Source of the DNA: Micromonospora rubida
Lineage (GTDB): Bacteria > Actinomycetota > Actinomycetes > Mycobacteriales > Micromonosporaceae
Direction of reading: 5' to 3'
NCBI RefSeq assembly: GCF_009908295.1
Contig: NZ_JAAALO010000003.1
Span: forward strand, 620,001 to 684,000
Length of the DNA: 64,000 nucleotides
A program made the position numbers and the translations under genes. Within the stretch, counting starts at the first letter, position 1, and each line of letters opens with the position of its first letter. Below the pieces are notes generated by a model. The model searched no databases and was not told the origin of the DNA. It worked only from the letters and a program-made list of their open reading frames with translations. Positions 17,087-25,896 of this stretch are shown one piece after another.

Positions 17087-17994
17087 GCGCCGTCGACACC
17101 GTGCGCCGGGCGGCCGACGCCGGGCCGCCCGGGCGCAACCGGGCGCGGCTGACGGGCCGGGCCCCGCAGGACACCGCCGCCGGCGTCTGGACGTACCTGC
17201 TGCTGGCGACGACGATCCTGCTCTCCGCGTTCCCGCTGTACTGGATGTTCGTCATCGCCACCAGCAACGACGAGGCGCTCGCGAAGATCCCGCCGGCGGT
17301 GGTCCCGGGCGACCGGTTCATGACGAACCTGGACGAGGTCTTCTCCCTCCAGGACGTCTACTTCGCCGCCGGCCTGGTCAACAGCGCCCTCGTCTCCACG
17401 GCGGTCACCGCCTCGGTGCTGTTCTTCTGCTCGCTGGCCGGGTTCGCCTTCGCGAAGCTGCGGTTCAAAGGCAGCAGGTGGCTGATGCTCTTCGTGGTGC
17501 TCACCCTCACCGTGCCCAACCAGCTCGGCATCGTCGCCCTCTACATCGTGATGGGCAAGCTCGGCTGGAACGGCACCCTGCTCGCGGTCATCGCCCCCGG
17601 CCTGGTCACCGCGTTCGGGGTGTTCTACATGCGGCAGTTCATCCTCAACACCGTGCCCGATGAGCTGGTCGAGTCGGCCCGGATGGACGGCGCGACCACG
17701 ATGCGCGTCTACTGGAACATCGTGCTGCCGGCGATCCGACCGGCGCTGGCCGTGCTCGGCCTGCTCACCTTCGTCGGCACCTGGAACGACTTCCAGTGGC
17801 CGCTGATCACGCTGAGCGGCACCGATTTTCCCACCTCGATGGTGGCCATCTCCGACCTGGCCAGCGGCAACTACGTGATCTACCGGCGGGTGCTCGCGGG
17901 GGCGTTCGTCGCCACCGTGCCCCTGCTGATCATGCTGGTCGTCGGTGGCCGCCAGATCGTCCGCGGAATCATGGAAGGTGCGGTGAAGTCGTGA
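17083..17994 (+). CDS. ABC sugar permease, MalG/UgpE type
   Basis: A 303-residue permease partner with six predicted helices and the EAA loop ESARMDGATTMRVYWNIVLP. The ATG at 17083 is preceded by GGAGG inside the upstream gene. Its C-terminus overlaps the beta-mannosidase start (GTGA at 17991-17994). The three overlapping genes form one transcription unit with the binding protein. Confidence 0.92.
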   Translation: MSAVDTVRRAADAGPPGRNRARLTGRAPQDTAAGVWTYLLLATTILLSAFPLYWMFVIATSNDEALAKIPPAVVPGDRFMTNLDEVFSLQDVYFAAGLVNSALVSTAVTASVLFFCSLAGFAFAKLRFKGSRWLMLFVVLTLTVPNQLGIVALYIVMGKLGWNGTLLAVIAPGLVTAFGVFYMRQFILNTVPDELVESARMDGATTMRVYWNIVLPAIRPALAVLGLLTFVGTWNDFQWPLITLSGTDFPTSMVAISDLASGNYVIYRRVLAGAFVATVPLLIMLVVGGRQIVRGIMEGAVKS

Positions 17995-20444
17995 CCCGGC
18001 AATCGTTGTCCGAGGGGTGGGTGTTGCGGGCCGTCCCCGGCCCGCAGGTGCCGCCGGAGATCGTCGACCGGGCGGTCCCGGCGACCGTGCCCGGCTGCGT
18101 GCACACCGACCTGCTCGCCGCCGGCCTGATCCCCGACCCGTATCTGGACGACAACGAGGCGGCGCTGGCCTGGATCGGGCGCACCGACTGGGTGTACGAG
18201 AACACCTTCGACGCGCCGCCGGGCGACGCCGACCGGGTCGACCTGGCCTGCGCCGGCCTCGACACGGTCGCCACCGTCACCCTCAACGGGGTCGAGGTCG
18301 GCCGCGCCGAGAACATGCACCGTGGCCACCGGTTCGACGTCACCTCCGCGCTGCGGCCGGGGGCCAACACGCTGACCGTCCGGTTCGACTCCGCCTACCG
18401 CTACGCCGAGGCGCACCGGGACCGGCTCGGCGACCGGCCCAACGCGTACCCGGAGCCCTTCAACTTCATCCGGAAGACGGCCTGCAACTTCGGCTGGGAC
18501 TGGGGGCCGACGGTGGTCACCGCCGGCATCTGGCAGGACATCGCCCTGGACGCCTGGTCCACGGCCCGGCTGGCGGCCGTCCGCCCGCTGGTCACCGTCG
18601 CCGACGGCGTCGGCCGGGTCGAGCTGCGCGTCGAGGTCGAGCGCGCCGCCGACGCCCCGGTCACCGTCCGCGCCGAGGTGGCGGGCGTCGCCGCCGAGGC
18701 CGTCGTGGCGGCCGGACAGCGCACGGCCGCGCTGGCCGTCGAGGTCCGCGACCCCGCGCTGTGGTGGCCCCGGGGGTACGGCGACCAGCCGCTGCACCCC
18801 CTCACGGTGACCCTGCACGCCGTCGACGGGCGGAAGCTGGACGCCTGGTCCCGGCGGATCGGCTTCCGCACGGTCCGCCTGGACGCCGCCCCGGACGAGC
18901 ACGGCTCCGCGTTCGCCCTGCACGTCAACGACGTGCCGGTGTTCGTGCGCGGCGTCAACTGGATCCCCGACGACGCGTTCCCCAACCGGGTCACCCGGGA
19001 GCGGCTGGCCGAGCGGTTCGACCAGGCGGCCGGGGCGAACATCAACCTGCTGCGGGTCTGGGGCGGCGGCCGGTACGAGTCGGAGGACTTCTACGAGCTG
19101 GCCGACGCCGCCGGGCTGCTCGTCCAGCAGGACTTCCTGTTCGCCTGCGCGGCGTACCCGGAGGAGGAGCCGTTCCGCTCCGAGGTCGAGGCCGAGGCGC
19201 GCGAGCAGGTCACCCGGCTGGCCGCCCACCCGTCGCTGGTGCTGTGGACCGGCAACAACGAGAACATCTGGGGCTGGCACGACTGGGACTGGCAGGAGCC
19301 CCTCGCGGGCCGCACCTGGGGCCGGGGCTACTACCTCGACCTGCTGCCCCGGATCGTCGCCGAGCTGGACCCGACCCGCCCGTACTGGCCGGGCAGCCCC
19401 TGGTCGGGCGGGTCGGACGGGTCGGGCAGCGACGAGATCCACCCGAACGACCCGGCGCACGGCACCACCCACATCTGGGACGTGTGGAACACCGACGACT
19501 ACACCAGATACCGCGAGTACGTCCCCCGGTTCGTCGCCGAGTTCGGCTACCAGGCGCCCCCGGCGTACGCGACCCTGCGCCGGGCGATCTCCGACGACCC
19601 CCTCGCGCCCGACTCGCCCGGCATGGCCCACCACCAGAAGGCCGCCGACGGCGACGCGAAGCTCCAGCGCGGCCTGGACGCGCACCTGCCGCCGCCGGCC
19701 GACTTCGACGAGTGGCACTACTTCACCCAGCTCAACCAGGCCCGGGCCATCCAGCTCGGGGTGGAGCACTTCCGCTCGCACCGGCCGGTCTGTATGGGCA
19801 CCATCGTCTGGCAGCTCAACGACTGCTGGCCGGTGACCTCCTGGTCGGCGATCGACGGCGACGGCCGCCGCAAACCCCTGTGGTACGCGCTGCGCCGGGC
19901 GTACGCCGACCGGCTGCTCACCGTCCAGCCCCGCGACGGCGGGCTGGCCCTGGTGGCGGTCAACGAGACCGGCCGGCCGTGGCGGGCCCCCGCAACGGTC
20001 ACCCGGCTCACCCTGGCCGGCGAGCCGAGGGCGAAGACGACGTACGACCTCGACGTGTCGGCGTACGGGACGGTGGAGCTGGCGCTGCCGGCGGACCTGG
20101 CCCGGCCGGAGGAGGCCCGGCGGGAGCTGCTGGTGGCCGAGGCGGGGGAGAGCGCCGAACGGGCGTTCTGGTTCTTCGCCGAGGACAGGGACATCCCCTG
20201 GCCGGCGGCCGACTACGACGCCACGGCCGAATTGTTCGACGGTGGTGTGCGGGTTCGGGTTATCGCCCGCACGATCCTGCGCGACCTGACCCTGTTCCCG
20301 GACCGGCTCGACCCGGCCACCGAGGTCGACGACGCGCTGGTCACGCTGCTGCCGGGCGAGTCGACGACGTTCACTGTCCGCTCGCCGCACCAGTTCGACG
20401 TGAACGCCCTGACTACTCGGCCCGTTCTGCGAACGGTCAATTGA
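17991..20444 (+). CDS. Beta-mannosidase, glycoside hydrolase family 2
   Basis: An 817-residue family-2 glycosidase that releases mannose from the non-reducing end of beta-mannosides. It has an N-terminal sugar-binding domain (1-180), an immunoglobulin-like domain and a catalytic TIM barrel. The acid/base Glu is residue 424 in WTGNNEN and the nucleophile Glu is residue 517 in VAEFGYQ. The subsite block WDWGPTVVTAG near 165-180 and LRVWGGGRYE near 350 are characteristic of beta-mannosidases rather than beta-galactosidases. No signal peptide is present, so it acts in the cytoplasm on imported oligosaccharides. The GTG start overlaps the permease stop. A strong terminator follows. Confidence 0.93.
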   Translation: MTRQSLSEGWVLRAVPGPQVPPEIVDRAVPATVPGCVHTDLLAAGLIPDPYLDDNEAALAWIGRTDWVYENTFDAPPGDADRVDLACAGLDTVATVTLNGVEVGRAENMHRGHRFDVTSALRPGANTLTVRFDSAYRYAEAHRDRLGDRPNAYPEPFNFIRKTACNFGWDWGPTVVTAGIWQDIALDAWSTARLAAVRPLVTVADGVGRVELRVEVERAADAPVTVRAEVAGVAAEAVVAAGQRTAALAVEVRDPALWWPRGYGDQPLHPLTVTLHAVDGRKLDAWSRRIGFRTVRLDAAPDEHGSAFALHVNDVPVFVRGVNWIPDDAFPNRVTRERLAERFDQAAGANINLLRVWGGGRYESEDFYELADAAGLLVQQDFLFACAAYPEEEPFRSEVEAEAREQVTRLAAHPSLVLWTGNNENIWGWHDWDWQEPLAGRTWGRGYYLDLLPRIVAELDPTRPYWPGSPWSGGSDGSGSDEIHPNDPAHGTTHIWDVWNTDDYTRYREYVPRFVAEFGYQAPPAYATLRRAISDDPLAPDSPGMAHHQKAADGDAKLQRGLDAHLPPPADFDEWHYFTQLNQARAIQLGVEHFRSHRPVCMGTIVWQLNDCWPVTSWSAIDGDGRRKPLWYALRRAYADRLLTVQPRDGGLALVAVNETGRPWRAPATVTRLTLAGEPRAKTTYDLDVSAYGTVELALPADLARPEEARRELLVAEAGESAERAFWFFAEDRDIPWPAADYDATAELFDGGVRVRVIARTILRDLTLFPDRLDPATEVDDALVTLLPGESTTFTVRSPHQFDVNALTTRPVLRTVN

Positions 20445-20456
20445 AGGGAGCGGGCC

Positions 20457-20498
20457 GGCGCACCATCCACGATCAGGCGTGATCGTGGATGGTGCGCC
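20457..20498. terminator. 19-bp bidirectional terminator
   Basis: Arms 20457-20475 and 20480-20498 are perfect reverse complements with a 4-nt loop GGCG, 12 nt after the beta-mannosidase stop. It lies between convergent genes and can end transcription from both sides. Confidence 0.85.
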
Positions 20499-20558
20499 AG
20501 CCCGCGCGGAGAGCGGCAAGTGGGCCTGTGGTCGACCGGGCCTTCCGCCGGCCGGGCG

Positions 20559-21503
20559 TTATGCCGCCTTGAACACCTCGTCAAGGTGCCATTCCAGGAA
20601 CTCCCGGTGTGGCCGTTCCCGGACGGCCGCTGGTACTTCGATCTGCGTCCCAGCCCGGGAGTAGAACTGCTCTCCGTTGCCGAACTCGGCCCTGAGCCGT
20701 GGACTGACCAGGAGCCGGTGTTTCGGGTCGACCGCCAGGTACCCCTGGTCGTAGAGCGTGTGGACGTCGGACCGCAGAAGCATGCCATTGTCGATGCGAT
20801 GCTCACCGCCAGCCGGCAAGGGTTTCACATGTGCGGCCTGGAGTACCGGTTGGATGCGGTCACCGGTTATCGCGCACCGCCGTCCGTACGCGTTCAGCAC
20901 GACGGCCTTGAACGCCTGCTGCCCCAGCCGGTGTGGCGAGAGGCGGGGGTCGCCATACGTCGGGCCCGGCCGGTGCCACGGCTGGCTGAAGTCGACATCC
21001 ACTGGAGCGCCGAGAAGGCGACCGATTAATACCTCGAAGTAACCGGCCGAGTTGCGAGCCGCGAGGTCGTACCCCTTGCCCTGAACGATGTTCGAGGCGA
21101 ATTCGGGAGGTGGTTCGGATGGCCGGTCAGCGGGGAAGAAGACGGTGTCCCGGAGGAGGACGCAGCCGATCACCGGGTCGTCGGCGGCGGCTATGGGTTC
21201 CCGTCGGTACCGTCCGACGATCCGTCGCATCTCAGCAAGGCTCGGCACGCCGTTGCCGTCGCCGAAGAGACTCCACGCCTCCGAGATGCGCAGTTGGGCG
21301 AAGCCGCTGAAGAAACCCCCGCCGATCACCCTGTTGTGCGGGTGGTGCGTCTTGAAGATAAAGGGTTCGCCTGCTGACAGCGCGCGGAAGGCCCGGGAAC
21401 CGGCAGGGCGCCAGAAGTTGACTTCTGTCAGGCCGGGGCGGGCGGCCAGAAAGCGATACCAGTCTCCATCGGTCACTCCGACATAGGCCTTCACGGCCAC
21501 CAT
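20559..21503 (-). CDS. HNH endonuclease, predicted restriction type
   Basis: A 314-residue protein with a C-terminal HNH nuclease motif: Cys210, His225 in QAAHVKPL, Asn239 in DNGMLL and His248 in DVHTLYD. The N-terminal 100 residues carry FIFKTHHPHN, VIGGGFF and an Arg-rich MRRIVGRYRR segment. This block is shared by predicted restriction endonucleases of the COG3440 type and may be the DNA-reading part. The ATG at 21503 was chosen because the natural AYVGVTD start follows. The upstream extension is Pro/Arg-rich. Third gene after the ATPase and RloB genes, 112 nt behind RloB, so it may share their mRNA or have its own promoter. Confidence 0.8.
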   Translation of the reverse strand: MVAVKAYVGVTDGDWYRFLAARPGLTEVNFWRPAGSRAFRALSAGEPFIFKTHHPHNRVIGGGFFSGFAQLRISEAWSLFGDGNGVPSLAEMRRIVGRYRREPIAAADDPVIGCVLLRDTVFFPADRPSEPPPEFASNIVQGKGYDLAARNSAGYFEVLIGRLLGAPVDVDFSQPWHRPGPTYGDPRLSPHRLGQQAFKAVVLNAYGRRCAITGDRIQPVLQAAHVKPLPAGGEHRIDNGMLLRSDVHTLYDQGYLAVDPKHRLLVSPRLRAEFGNGEQFYSRAGTQIEVPAAVRERPHREFLEWHLDEVFKAA

Positions 21504-21615
21504 CCTGCACTCTGAGGGGTAGGCCGACAATCCCGAAGAAGGCCGGAGAGCCGAGGGTAAGGACGACGTATGGCTTGGACATGGGCCGCATACGGGAAGG
21601 TGGACGGACCAGCGT

Positions 21616-22191
21616 TCAGCGAAGCGCCGCGATGATCTGCCCCACGGCGGTGGAGGGGTTGCCCTTGGGGGGCGGGTCGAGCTGAGTCGCCCGCCGGAGG
21701 GCATCCTCGATCCGGTCGCGGAACCTGTCGAAGTTGAGCGCGGTCTTGTCCCAGTGGGGCTCGTGCTCCCGCAGCAGGTCGCGGGCCTTCTTGGCGTTTT
21801 CGACGAACCGGGTGCAGTTGTCGTAGTGGAGCAGCAGCCACACCTCGAAGCAGGGATTGGACCAGGCCAGCTTCACATCGGAGGCGACGGCCTCGACCGA
21901 CGCCGGCTGGGTCGGGTACTCATCGATGTCGCAGACGGCCCACGCCTCGTCGAAGTCGTCGCGCTGTCGGCGGCGCCCGGCACCCCGCACCAGATCGACC
22001 GGCGAGCCGCGTTGCACCACGACGACGACCCGGGGACGTACCCAGGATTCCTGCTTGAGCCCGTTGAAGTAGGCCCGCTCCGTGGACTCGCCGTTGGTGG
22101 CGATCAGCACGGTCTTCCGCTGTTCCCTGGTCTCTGTTCGCCGCCGAAGGTCGGTCTCACGACCCCGCCCGGAACGTGCCGCGTCGGGCAC
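21616..22191 (-). CDS. RloB-family, Toprim-like protein
   Basis: A 191-residue RloB-type protein. Visible signatures are IATNGESTERAYFNGL (28-45) with the conserved Glu, the acidic pair CDID (Asp88, Asp90) and the family hallmark SNPCFEVWLLLHY (111-123). A Glu after the first strand and a DxD after a later one are the metal-binding pattern of Toprim nucleases, to which I infer RloB belongs. It starts with a GTG at 22191, 7 nt after the stop of the ATPase gene, so the two are made together. RloA/RloB pairs occur in restriction loci of Campylobacter and in AbiL-type abortive infection. Confidence 0.85.
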   Translation of the reverse strand: MPDAARSGRGRETDLRRRTETREQRKTVLIATNGESTERAYFNGLKQESWVRPRVVVVVQRGSPVDLVRGAGRRRQRDDFDEAWAVCDIDEYPTQPASVEAVASDVKLAWSNPCFEVWLLLHYDNCTRFVENAKKARDLLREHEPHWDKTALNFDRFRDRIEDALRRATQLDPPPKGNPSTAVGQIIAALR

Positions 22192-22198
22192 GCGCCGG

Positions 22199-23524
22199 TC
22201 ACCCTACCTCGGCATCCGTACCTCCGCGGGTGGCGAGCGCCTGCTCGAAGAGGTGGGTGGAGAGATCGGGTACGGCACCGTAGTTGCCGTTGAGGTAGCG
22301 CCGCTGCCGGTTCTCGCCCTCCTTGCGGGGCTTGAAGTCGGTCAGGGGATACAGCGATGAGGCGCCCTCGTCGTCCTTCTCCACGAACCAAATTTCATCA
22401 CGGCGCAGGATCTCCTCCGCGTCGAGAGTGCCGAGCAGCGCGGCGTCGTGACTGGTGAAGATGAGCTGACTGCCCAGGGGGTTGGCCTTCGTGCTGCGGA
22501 ACAGGCTGATCAGCTTCGCGGTGAGGATTGGATGCAGGCTGGCGTCGATCTCGTCGATCAGCATCGTGGCTCCAGTCCTGAGTACCTCGGCAGCGTGCAG
22601 ACCGAGGGTGAGAAGTTGGCGGGTGCCGGTTGACTGGTCATGAAGGTCGAGCAGGGCGGTGCCGTGCGGGCCTTGGTGGGCGAATTGGATCCGGCGCGGT
22701 GGTAGCGCTGGGGACATAGCGGCATTTATTCGATCCCGCATACCTCGGCGTTGTAGGTGCCAGGAAACGTCGTCGTCGCCTCGATCGGGGGGGAGCACGA
22801 CGCCGACGATGCCCACGTCGGCAGCCCGCAACAGATCGACCACGAGGTGCCGCACCTGCTCGACATCCGCTCTGCCGCCTTCAAGCAGGGCGGACAGCCC
22901 AGAGGTGGCGTCGGCTCGAGGGCTGGTCAGGTAGAACCATCGGTAGATGCCGTGCAGCGGCTGTGGATCCGTCGGATTCAATTCCGAACGGCTGTGGCCG
23001 AAGCGAGCGACCGTGCTGAGGAAAAGGGCAGTCGGCGCGGTGATCCCGGCGATCTGCCCCAGGTCGCTGCGGCGACCAGTCTCCTCGCCCCAGGTGAAGT
23101 CATCCCCGTCGCGTTCGAAGACGCGCCGCCGGCGTCCCAGCGGATAGTGGAAGAGCCACTCCTCCAGCACCCGCTCGTCGTCGATCGTGAACCCGTACGT
23201 GTGGCGTATCCCGCCGAGCCGAAGATCGACGACGTACCGCGATGGCCGCGCGACACCATCGGCATCCAGCCGGAACGGCTCTCGGGACAGCCCTTCACCG
23301 GGCTCGACGGCCCGGTCCGACCCCACGACCATCTGCCGCATGAACGCCAGCGCGCCCAGGCAGTTGGACTTGCCCGAGGCATTGGCCCCGAAGACGCCGA
23401 CGACCTGGACCGCCTGTGGAGCCGATTCGCTCGCCTCGACGCCATCACCGTAGACGGGAACGAGGTTGAGCTGGTGCTCGTCTCGGAACGAGCGATGGTT
23501 GGTGAAGCGGAAACTCAGCAGCAT
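22199..23524 (-). CDS. AAA/ABC-type ATPase partner of RloB
   Basis: A 441-residue ATPase of the RloA/OLD-like group. Walker A is GANASGKS (46-53), the ABC signature-like segment is STGTRQ (298-303), Walker B is MLIDEID (321-327) and the switch histidine is in TSHD (359). The N-terminus LLSFRFTNHRSFRDE is the usual start of AAA ATPases of defence systems. The ATG at 23524 follows GAGGGGTG. A TTG six codons earlier was not used. The gene leads an operon with RloB and probably the HNH gene. The predicted role is a sensor/trigger that activates the nuclease partner on phage infection. Confidence 0.88.
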   Translation of the reverse strand: MLLSFRFTNHRSFRDEHQLNLVPVYGDGVEASESAPQAVQVVGVFGANASGKSNCLGALAFMRQMVVGSDRAVEPGEGLSREPFRLDADGVARPSRYVVDLRLGGIRHTYGFTIDDERVLEEWLFHYPLGRRRRVFERDGDDFTWGEETGRRSDLGQIAGITAPTALFLSTVARFGHSRSELNPTDPQPLHGIYRWFYLTSPRADATSGLSALLEGGRADVEQVRHLVVDLLRAADVGIVGVVLPPDRGDDDVSWHLQRRGMRDRINAAMSPALPPRRIQFAHQGPHGTALLDLHDQSTGTRQLLTLGLHAAEVLRTGATMLIDEIDASLHPILTAKLISLFRSTKANPLGSQLIFTSHDAALLGTLDAEEILRRDEIWFVEKDDEGASSLYPLTDFKPRKEGENRQRRYLNGNYGAVPDLSTHLFEQALATRGGTDAEVG

Positions 23525-23824
23525 CGACCGTTCACCCCTCAAGGACGGGCGGCTACAAGCTCATCCCTGCGAGTAAACCACGAGGAGGTGGCCCAAAGCC
23601 CACCGGAAGCAGGCAGCGCCCCCGGCGGGTTCGTCGGGGCCCTGTGCGGCTGGGGTACGTCAGCGGGGAACTGCCCGACGTCGAGGTGGCTGCCGCCGAG
23701 GCTCAGCACCGTCGCCACAGTGTGCCGCTGGTCGGCGAGGCTTGCGCTGGTCGGCCGGCGATGTCGGTCTGGCAACGACCAGCTGCGCCGAACCAGGCGG
23801 CGGGAGTCGACATGGACCGGCCGG
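23525..23824. other. 300-nt spacer without recognised gene
   Basis: It lies between the ATPase start and the 3' end of the pentapeptide-repeat gene, both on the minus strand, and should contain the promoter of the defence-like operon. I see no clear -35/-10 pair and no strong hairpin. A minus-strand open frame crosses it but overlaps the neighbouring gene and has no protein character. Confidence 0.4.
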
Positions 23825-25081
23825 TCATGGGCGGGGCGCCGAATTGCCGGTCGGGCCCGCGCCGACGGGTGGTAGTCGCAGACCAGCAGGTGCCGGACCT
23901 GCCGGCCACAGATCAGCAGCGACATGCGTGTGCGCCTCGTTCAGCTTGGACAGATCCACCACGCCTCCTTTGAACTTGGCGCCGTTCAGGGAAATGCCGC
24001 CCCCGGGAAATCGGGCGCCGTCGAAGGAGACCGTTCCGGCAGCGAATGCGCAACGGTCGAATGACAGCCGACAGGCTATTGTGGCGTCGGCGAAGGTGAC
24101 GGTGCCGCCTCCGCTGAAGGTCGCACCAGTGAAGTCGCCGCCGTCGAAGAAAGCACCGGAGAAGTCGAAGTCGTGGCCGCGCCAACTGCGCGAGTCGTCT
24201 TCAGGCGTATGCAGGTTGTCGCGGATTATCCGAATGATCGTGAGCCGGACCTGCCGTTCCTGCCTTGGGTCCCGGAGGGCTGGCCAGGGGTCCGGTGTGA
24301 TTTGCGCGGACACAGCCAGGTTCGACGACACCATCTCACCACGGGTGTCGCTACTCGATGGCGGGTTGTAGGGCTGGCGCAGGTAAGTGCAGAGAACATC
24401 GATGCATCCCTGACGAGCCTCGGGCGCGTCGTTGGCCAGGGCGGCATACGCATACACTCCGGCGACACGCACGGAAGCATCAGGTGAACCCAGCAGCTCT
24501 GCCGCCTGACAGAAGCGTTCGAGTAGCAACTTGGTGTCTTCGCGATGAGCCTCTACCTCGTTCAGGCGCTGCCGCCGATAGGCCACGGTCAACGCCACGA
24601 CGGCCCCGATGCCCGCCACGATTGTCAGCACGGTCTTGATCGCTTCGAGTGCTTCCTGCGTGCTCCACACCGACGGCGCTGGCGAGGCGGCCGGTGCTGA
24701 TCCCGGGTTGGTGCCAATGGTCGGCTGTCCCAGCACCTGCCACAGCAGGGCTCCTGCGGCCACAGCGACGACGAAGGTCAGGGCCAGCAACAGCGCCACC
24801 TGCAATAGGAGTGGCATTCTCGGCGTGCGGGGCCGACGACCCAGGGCCATGGCCACTTTCTGGTGCCGGCCGGCCGCTGCTGTCGCGGCGAGCACCAACA
24901 GCACCACCGGCAGCCAGAATCGGCTCGCCCAATGACCAACTGAGACAGCGAAATCCGACCACCACTGCGGTGACAGCGAGACTACGGCGGCAGTTGCCAG
25001 GGCCACGGCCAGGGCTGTTCGCCAGCGGGACCTACGCGGAAGGCCCAGTGCCGCACGACTCACCTGCAACGGCTCGCTCAT
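23825..25081 (-). CDS. Membrane protein with pentapeptide-repeat domain
   Basis: A 418-residue protein. Hydrophobic helices lie at about 24-41, 56-76, 91-114 and 145-168, followed by a helical segment rich in charged residues (170-310). A beta-helical pentapeptide-repeat region at about 320-395 reads with units such as DFSGA, FFDGG, DFTGA, TFSGG and SFDGA. Similar membrane pentapeptide proteins are common in Streptomyces and Micromonospora. Their function is not established. It lies just upstream of the ATPase operon, but the 300-nt gap argues for a separate unit. The C-terminal 30 residues are Pro/Gly-rich. Confidence 0.75.
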   Translation of the reverse strand: MSEPLQVSRAALGLPRRSRWRTALAVALATAAVVSLSPQWWSDFAVSVGHWASRFWLPVVLLVLAATAAAGRHQKVAMALGRRPRTPRMPLLLQVALLLALTFVVAVAAGALLWQVLGQPTIGTNPGSAPAASPAPSVWSTQEALEAIKTVLTIVAGIGAVVALTVAYRRQRLNEVEAHREDTKLLLERFCQAAELLGSPDASVRVAGVYAYAALANDAPEARQGCIDVLCTYLRQPYNPPSSSDTRGEMVSSNLAVSAQITPDPWPALRDPRQERQVRLTIIRIIRDNLHTPEDDSRSWRGHDFDFSGAFFDGGDFTGATFSGGGTVTFADATIACRLSFDRCAFAAGTVSFDGARFPGGGISLNGAKFKGGVVDLSKLNEAHTHVAADLWPAGPAPAGLRLPPVGAGPTGNSAPRP

Positions 25082-25184
25082 AGCTTCACATCTTCTTCGA
25101 TGCGCGCCAGCGACGTGGTGGCGGGCGACTGGCCGCCGGCAACCGGACGCGACGCTCCGGCATCGTCTGACCGTCGCCGCCGGC

Positions 25185-25717
25185 CTACTTCTCGAAGACG
25201 GCGAGGACGTTGAGCCCCGGCCCTGACTTCAGCGTGCCGACGATGCGCAGCCCGTGCTGGTTGCCGCGGCGGATCATGGAGTACGCGAAAATTCCTGTTT
25301 CGAACTTGCCGCGGCCTCGAAGGGAGAGTTGAAGGGCCCTGTCCTCGATGTGAACCCGGTAGTCCACCCAGCGAGCCAGACCGCCGTCACCTATGCCGCG
25401 TTCGAGCACGTTCATCGCTGAAATTGGATTGTAGTTGTCTGAGAACCAGCGCCAGTATTCGCGTTTCGTCTCAGGCTCCTCGGCCGCCCCATAGATCGGC
25501 GTTCTCTGGTCCCGATGCGGGCCCCCAGCTTTCCGTTGGTGCTGGTCCTCGAAAGATGGATGTCTCTCGTGGATATTGAGATCTTGCCGGCCTCGTGTTC
25601 CGGCATGACCACTGCGTCGTAGAAGGCCGACACCTGTTCACCGTCGATGAACAGCGGGGCGTCGGCAAGCCAGGAAAGCGGAATTTCCAGCCCGGAGTCT
25701 CTCGGTTGATCGTCCAT
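25185..25717 (-). pseudogene. Frameshifted gene, N- and C-terminal parts in different frames
   Basis: The N-terminal part starts at ATG 25717 behind a good GGGGAG site and reads sensibly through PLFIDGEQVSAFYDAVVMPE to about NGKLGARIG, near 25510. In that frame it then turns into Arg-rich sequence and stops at 25412. In another frame, from about 25505, the sequence reads TPIYGAAEEPETKREYWRWF, then MNVLERG, and runs to a stop at 25185 ending LNVLAVFEK. The total span of 533 nt is not a multiple of three. The simplest reading is one protein with a frameshift or internal deletion near 25500. The family was not identified with confidence. Confidence 0.6.
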
Positions 25718-25884
25718 CTCTCCCCGTCGGAAGTCGGTGGTCCTGTTACGTTCCACGCCTTGCCGGCCCTGCCGCACCGTCCAAGGTAGAACAATGTTCT
25801 TGCTTGGGGTACCCGTGCGACAGGTCGCCGCTACCCGACTCCAGGCCATCGGCGGCCCTGCTCGTGAGGTCGCGGGGGGCGGAA

Positions 25885-25890
25885 TAGGCT
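25885..25890 (+). promoter_or_regulatory. -10 element, leaderless start of the PatB-type gene
   Basis: TAGGCT ends exactly 6 nt before the ATG at 25897, which has no ribosome binding site. Transcription would begin at the start codon. Confidence 0.5.
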
Positions 25891-25896
25891 TCAACC

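Noticed and set aside
23539..23925. A 128-codon minus-strand frame between the ATPase and pentapeptide genes
   Set aside because: It overlaps the end of the pentapeptide-repeat gene, is His/Arg-rich and resembles nothing known.
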